From Pleurotus djamor (Eukaryota > Basidiomycota > Agaricomycetes > Agaricales > Pleurotaceae): a stretch of DNA of 22,689 nucleotides. Under the pieces are notes generated by a model. That model searched no databases, was not told the origin of the DNA, and worked only from the letters and a program-made list of their open reading frames with translations. The stretch covers positions 1 to 22,689 of the forward strand of contig JAPEVF010000723.1 of assembly GCA_029747585.1 (NCBI GenBank), written 5' to 3'. Below are positions 17,479-22,689 of this stretch, piece after piece; positions within the stretch are counted from its first letter, which is position 1; each line of letters begins with the position of its first letter. A program made the translations under genes and the position numbers.

Positions 17479-18925
17479 ATGCAGACGTACACCCCCAGCG
17501 AGATCATTGCGACGACCCAGAAGGATGCCTTGCTAGAGAGATTCCGCGGCGCGTCGATCGACGCAGTTCGAACCCCAGCATTAGTGATCGACAGGTCGGT
17601 CTTCGCAAGGAATTGCTCCAAGATGCATCGAAGAGCTCAGGAATGGGGGGCGGCCTTCAGAGCCCATTTGAAGACACATAAGGTAGGCAGATGACCGACG
17701 GAATGCGTTCTAACACGGCTTGATGTATTTGACAGACTGCCGAAGGTACCAGGCTTCAATTGCAGACGGATGTTGACAATACGAAGGCCGTTGTCGTTTC
17801 GACTGTTATGGAGGCCTGGGAGGTGGTGAGAGCTGGGCTTGTCAAAGAAGGGATAATCAATGATGTCAGCACATCTAATTTGATATAGACACTCACTCGT
17901 TGCTAATACTCGTGGTTTTAAAGATCCTGTATGGTCTCCCAGTCGGGACCACCAAGATTGCGGATTTGGCCAAATTATGGGATGCGATCGAGCCCAACGG
18001 AGGCATTGTGCGGATTCTGATCGATCACTTAGATCAATTGCGAGCTCTTGAAGCTTTCGAGGGGAAGCGTAACAGTGGTCGACGGTGGTCTGCCTTCATC
18101 AAGATAGACGGAGGACAAAAGTAAGTGCATAGATAGTCGGCGAGGGAAAAGAATCTGACCTTGCCTAGGCGAGCTGGTGTTCCTCCCAATTCAATCCAAC
18201 TAAAAGAGTTGATACAAGCCATCTCCATATCCAATGCTATCGATCTGTATGGGTTCTATGCTCATGCAGGCAACGCCTATGGCTCGGAATCTCTTTCTGG
18301 AGCCGAGTCCTTCTTAAGCTCAGAAGTGCAAGTAGTGAATGAGGCCGCAGCGGTAGGACTCCAAGTTCAGGCTTCGTTGGACGGCCAACGACAATGGCCG
18401 AGGTTCGTCCTCTCCGTAGGGTCTACCCCAACGGCACACGCAGCATCTGCGGAGTCAAGGGCAACGTTGGATAAGCTATTGCACGGTGATCTAGAATTAC
18501 ATGCGGGGAACTACCCCATGCTCGATCTGCAACAAAAACACACCACGCTAATAGACACGCCCAACATCGCCCAACGCGTGCTCGCGACTGTGATCTCCTA
18601 CTATCCCGGACGAGGGGCCGACGGGCGCGACGAGGCCCTGGTTGACGGCGGCGCCATCGCGTTCAGCAAAGATACTGGGCCATCCGGTGGATTTGGCGAT
18701 GTCATAGGGAAGAAGTGGCGGCTAGAAAGGATATCGCAAGAGCACGGCACTTTGGTGTCATTGGACGCTGAAGCTGACGCCATCCGCATCGGAGACGTAG
18801 TGGAGATTGTCGGGCAGCATGCGTGCTTGATTGCGGCGGCGTACCCATGGTACTACATAGTCGATTCGGAGAACGGGGATGGGAGGACAGTGGTGGATGT
18901 TTGGGTGCCGTGGAAGGGCTGGTAA
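17479..18925 (+). CDS. DSD1: D-serine dehydratase, eukaryotic DSD1 type (428 aa)
   Basis: Exons are 17479-17682, 17736-17864, 17924-18120 and 18169-18925, with introns of 53, 59 and 48 bases. The enzyme is a fold-III PLP protein (alanine-racemase-like barrel) that, with zinc, converts D-serine to pyruvate and ammonia. The N terminus has TPALVIDRSVFARNC and the PLP site HLKTHK (Lys65); intron 1 falls just after it. Barrel segments follow: YGLPVGTTKIADL, AFIKIDGGQKRAGVPP, DLYGFYAHAGNAYG, FVLSVGSTPTAH and EALVDGGAIAFSKD. The zinc ligands are probably His394 and Cys396 in GQHACL, where the family usually has NHxC. The length equals that of yeast Dsd1 as I recall it. D-threonine aldolase/dehydratase relatives share this fold, so substrate preference is inferred. 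Confidence 0.92.
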
Positions 18926-19034
18926 CTATAGCCGTTACTAGATTTATATTGACCGTGGGAATATATAGGATTGAGAATACTGTGCCACATTTTGGCCACA
19001 TTTGTTCGCCAGGCTTCTCTCTCAACGTCACTCA

Positions 19035-20161
19035 ATGGCAAGCTACGAAGCAGATGCCACAGAGCTTCTGGAGACTTATGGTGACGAACCCTTCCTGCCT
19101 CCAAATACAGAGCATCCTCAGCTGACTCCGGTTTCTAGACTTTCTCATGAAGTTCATCGTTATCGGTAAGCTCAGCTCTCGGAGGGCTGGCCCAGCACTC
19201 AGCGCGCTTTCCACCTTTCAATGATCAGGCGAGGCCGGGACCGGGAAATCATGTCTCCTCCACCATTTCATCCATAATTCATGTAAGAACTCGACTTGTC
19301 GTTCTGGTCACGATACCAACCTCAAGTCCAGTCAAGGATCATTCGCAACACACTATTGGCGTGGAGTTTTCCAGTAGGACGGTAAAGCTGGGAGAAAAGA
19401 GGATAAAACTTCAGGTTCGCCCTTCCTTGAATCCTAGAACTTGCACTCTCTAACACGCCCCGCAGTTGTGGGATACTGCTGGGCAAGAGCGATTTCGGTT
19501 AGACGATATACCCTTTGATCCCCAAGTCCGGCGTGTCTAATTTTCTATCAGCTCTGTGACTCGAAGCTACTACCGTGGCGCTGCTGGGGCAATTTTAGTG
19601 TATGATATAACAAAGTTGGTGCCGGCTCTGACATTCCCTTTGAACATCCGACTTAATGCACTCACACACCTCTTCATTAGCCGAGCCTCGTTTTCTAATT
19701 TATCTCGATGGCTAGCGGACGCGAGAGCTCTGGCAAGCTCACACCTTGTCACAGTTCTCGTAGGCAACAAAGCGGACCGGGAAGACGAGCGAGAGGTCGA
19801 ATGGGCGGAAGCGAGTAAATGGGCTGCTGATAATGGTCAGTAGCACTGTTAACGTTAACTTCGTTTTATATAAAGCCTTACTGACCTCGTGATAGATGTG
19901 CACTTTTTAGAAGCGTCTTCGCTGACAGGCGACAATGTCGAGGCGCCGTTCTTGCTTGTTGCCCGAGCCATCTTGCTTGCGATAGAGTCGGGTACGCTGG
20001 ACCCAGAGAAAGCCGGAAGTGGAGTGAGTTATGGTGATCGAGCGTTGCGAAGGGTGAACAGCTCCAGCCGCCTAAGCTTTGGGAGTTTGAGTGGACGGCC
20101 GAAGAAGGGAGCGGTTCGCCTAAAGATAAAGAACTGGATACCGGGATCGAAGTGCTGTTGA
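19035..20161 (+). CDS. ypt4: Rab4/Ypt4-type small GTPase (241 aa)
   Basis: Exons are 19035-19080, 19139-19165, 19229-19282, 19332-19414, 19466-19497, 19552-19614, 19681-19835 and 19896-20161; the seven introns are 49-66 bases and all in phase. The start [11 protein letters not shown] and P-loop GEAGTGKS (residues 25-32) follow a 15-residue extension. HTIGVEF (switch I), [22 protein letters not shown] (switch II), GNKAD and EASSLTG (G5) complete the GTPase. The tail [19 protein letters not shown] is typical of Rab4, and the protein ends in Cys-Cys for double geranylgeranylation. Rab4 acts in endosome-to-plasma-membrane recycling. A basic, Ser-rich stretch (about residues 205-230) precedes the CC. 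Intron 6 uses a GTTGGT donor. Intron 7 contains GTTAACGTTAAC (19848-19859). Confidence 0.92.
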
Positions 20162-20763
20162 TGTTTGTGTCACGCACCGCGTTTCTTGCCTTCTCCACGA
20201 CCTTCTTGTAGTAAGTGTCTGATTCTTCTTGGATGTTGACGTGGCGTACATGTTTTGCAGGGAGCACTCCCACTGTTGCCGATGCTTATGTCTATGTGCC
20301 CTCCCGCGCCACCAACTGCGCAGTGTGTAATGCATACCCGTCTACTAGCCATACCAGCCTGCTCTCTCACTCCATTTGTGAGTTTTTACGGATTCCTCCC
20401 AGGAGCTTTCAAGCTCTGACACTATTATAATACAAGTACATAGCATTATGTTGCCGTTATTTCTATATCCTAATCGTTGGTTACGATCGGATTGTAGTTC
20501 GTTATCTAGGATTGTATTTGTTGTTGCCACCACAATCTCCCTTTCCAAGATCATCATGCGCGTGGGACGTATGGTCGATTGGCGAGAATGGCGAGGTTCA
20601 CATGTTGGCATGGGCACAAAAGGGGAAAGATGCAACTGGTACCGTGTGGCCAAGTGTGGTTCCCGGTACGCCAGCAAGGCCAGTCTCAGGATCAACTGAC
20701 TGCCAATGTACTTTCGAGATTTCCCCGCGTCGCTTTGCTGCCTATATGATACTAGACTCTTAG
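20162..20763. other. Upstream region of the membrane-protein gene, 5' exons unresolved
   Basis: About 600 bp lie between the Rab4 stop and the first exon I can support. Because the downstream exon opens at an acceptor (CTCTTAG at 20757-20763), an earlier exon with the start codon and presumably a signal peptide should lie here. The ATG at 20451 (MLPLFLYPNRW) and the open frame ending at 20763 are candidates, but no unique splice path stood out. A minus-strand open frame (20345-20782) has no protein character. Confidence 0.45.
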
Positions 20764-22689
20764 CCTGCAAATGCCACCTCACACTTCACCCCAAAGCCCG
20801 GGTCTAACGTCAACTGGGCTGAAAGCTCGAATGCTGCTAGTCGGGGCATGAGTAGCACTCCCGCCAATTCTGCTACAGGTACGTCCTTCGTCCCCTCCTC
20901 CTGCAGTCTGCGCAGGCGTTTCTCCCGACTCTGCGGTGCCCTCGCTGTCGGTCGAGTTTACTGGCTCGTTCTCCTCCTCGTACCGCTTGGGAATGAATGA
21001 GTTGCTGATTCTCCCTCTCAAATGGATCCCAATCATGCTCGAATTCCAGTGATACCGAGTTCTGTATCGCTGTCTCTACCTGCGACGGCCTCTAGTACAC
21101 GTTACCCAAGTGCATCTCCACGGCTATCCTCACGTGCATCCGATTCTCCAGACGAGGTCTCTATTCCTGCTTCTGATTCCGTACCCGTACGTCCATGTTA
21201 TGCAGCGGCCTTGCCAGAATTAACAACAAAATTTGTGTTAGGCTGATTCCTCGAGTCCCTCTTCTGCAGAGGAATCAAGTAGCAGTAGCCTTTCCATGTC
21301 ACAACGGCCTTCTTCCACAGGGAGCTTTGAGCCGGGTCCTTCACCATCGTATGTGACAATTTTAATTGTCGCTAACCTGTACTTAGATCATCTACAGTCC
21401 CCCTGTGAAGAACCCTGCTGCAAATCCCCCGAAAGAGGAAACGAAACCCGAGTCGCTTTCTTCATCCAAAGCTCCGGGTAGTACTCCTGCCCCCAACCCT
21501 CCTCCTGCCCCAGAGTCAAGTCAAAGAAGCTCTTCGCAATCACCACCAGCACAACCATCGAGCTCAAGAGCCCCGCCGCCACCGCCTGCGTCAACGCCAC
21601 GTACTCGTAGCGCAGAGCGTCCTCAATCCTCGGTTGCCCCAAGTTCAGCTAGTCAAGATGCTCCTCCTCCTTCGTCTACCTCGGTACAAGCATCAACTAC
21701 TCCACGTGTTGTAGGAGCTAGTAAGTGACATTCTCATATGCTTGAATCGACTGCCGATCTTAATTGACACACACAGTCGGTCAAACTTCGTCTACACAAA
21801 CTCGTTCGACGATAACGCGCACCATAACCGACGTACCCGATTCAACGTTCTCTCAGCCCATGTCAATAACGGTTACAGATCCCACCAATGGTCAAACTTC
21901 GGTATCCGCTCCACCTTTCGTGACAGTTTTGAGCACATCTACCGAGCCGGATGGTGCTGTTGAAACTTTCACGCACATCATTGCCAACCCCACGGACATC
22001 GGCGCGAGTACGGCCCTTGGCAATCAATCGTAAGTCGAAACATATATTTTATCAAATTTCCGAGGTTGAGTACTCATATTTGCCGATAATAGGGTTCTCA
22101 GCAATAGAGGTGCGGCGGCAGGAATCTTCATCTCAGTAGGCATCGCAGCTGCTGCCATAACCGCCGTTATATTCTTCTTGTGTCGGCGGAGGCGCAGAAG
22201 ACTACGTCGTGAACGTTGGCTCACAGGGATTCACCGCCCTGTTCCTCCTCCAGACCCTTTCGACGACCCTCCCATGGCATCAGTAAACGTCCTCGCAGAT
22301 GACATCACCCGATCGACAAACGGTAGAAATCTGCTTGACGATGAATTACGGTCATCTGTCTCTTCCTCTCGTCCGATGATTAGCCAGCCGCAACCGACAC
22401 TGTCAAGTGGAGCGGCCGGCCGCGGCGCGCATGGCCAGGGTATCATAAATCCGTTCGACAGCAACCAAGCCAGTCACCCGCATACGAATATCGGACTCGC
22501 AATCACCTCGGATCATTATACGGATTTGCAGAGACAGTCCCGAGTTTCGTTGGCTCCTTCGACTCCATCGATATATCCGGCTTCCTTGGCGCCTTCCGAT
22601 AGAGACGTGGATTCATTGTACGAACAAGAGTCGAGTAATGCGCATCTCAACACCAATGCTTCAGCTCTGTTAGCGCCTCAAGCGCCTCC
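20764..22689 (+). CDS. Ser/Thr/Pro-rich single-pass membrane protein, partial at both ends
   Basis: Supported exons are 20764-20878, 21050-21186, 21242-21348, 21398-21720, 21777-22029 and 22093 to the window edge. The 20879-21049 intron (171 bases) is the least certain link. The predicted outside part is dominated by Ser, Thr and Pro (residues like SSRAPPPPPASTP), suiting heavy O-mannosylation, then a less biased stretch (TVLSTSTEPDGAVETFTH). One membrane helix, AAAGIFISVGIAAAAITAV, continues into IFFLC and then a run of Arg (RRRRRR), giving an inside-positive tail of at least 170 residues with DPFDDPP and NPFDSN motifs, possible adaptor contacts. The layout recalls Mid2/Wsc-like wall sensors, but I see no Cys-rich WSC domain. 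The stop codon lies beyond the window. Confidence 0.75.

Noticed and set aside
17479..18925. Alanine racemase
   Set aside because: The barrel fold is shared, but the HLKTHK lysine site and the C-terminal His-x-Cys zinc pair fit the DSD1/D-threonine aldolase group instead.
20345..20782. Minus-strand 145-codon open frame
   Set aside because: It has no recognisable motif, no splice context, and overlaps the upstream region and first supported exon of the membrane-protein gene.

Overview
This window is nuclear DNA from a filamentous basidiomycete, most likely an agaricomycete (mushroom-forming) fungus. The evidence is dense splicing with introns of about 47-75 bases (GT...AG, often with a CTRAY-like branch site), very short exons, F-box and HET-domain genes of the kind expanded in such genomes, and ordinary fungal housekeeping genes. 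There is no bacterial, organellar or viral signal. All exon coordinates were built by hand from splice sites, reading phase and protein similarity recalled from memory.

The left part (1-9.9 kb) is an accessory, repeat-rich block with all genes on the minus strand. It holds a small unknown protein gene, a HET-domain gene and two F-box genes. Two diverged direct copies of a roughly 1 kb dispersed repeat (about 963-1925 and 6958-7940) bracket the HET gene and the first F-box gene. A 565-bp hAT-like MITE, with long terminal inverted repeats and an almost perfect 8-bp target duplication, sits just downstream of the HET stop codon. The HET gene and the second F-box gene each look frameshifted only because of one ambiguous base (N); leaving that base out gives an open frame in both.

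The middle part (10-13 kb) is housekeeping. It holds a Hikeshi/OPI10 homologue (Hsp70 nuclear import carrier) and an RBM39/Rsd1-type splicing factor with two RRMs and a C-terminal UHM. The N-terminal end of the splicing factor disappears into a block of Ns.

The right part (13.4-22.7 kb) begins with three metabolic genes: an ACS-type MFS permease in 19 exons (three of them 8, 14 and 15 nt), an alpha/beta hydrolase, and a DSD1-type D-serine dehydratase. The last two are divergent over 145 bp. Together they could form a small uptake, hydrolysis and D-amino-acid breakdown unit; this is inference. A Rab4/Ypt4 GTPase follows, then a Ser/Thr/Pro-rich single-pass membrane protein that runs off the right edge. 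The most striking single observation is that the best-supported hydrolase model needs an exon of one nucleotide.
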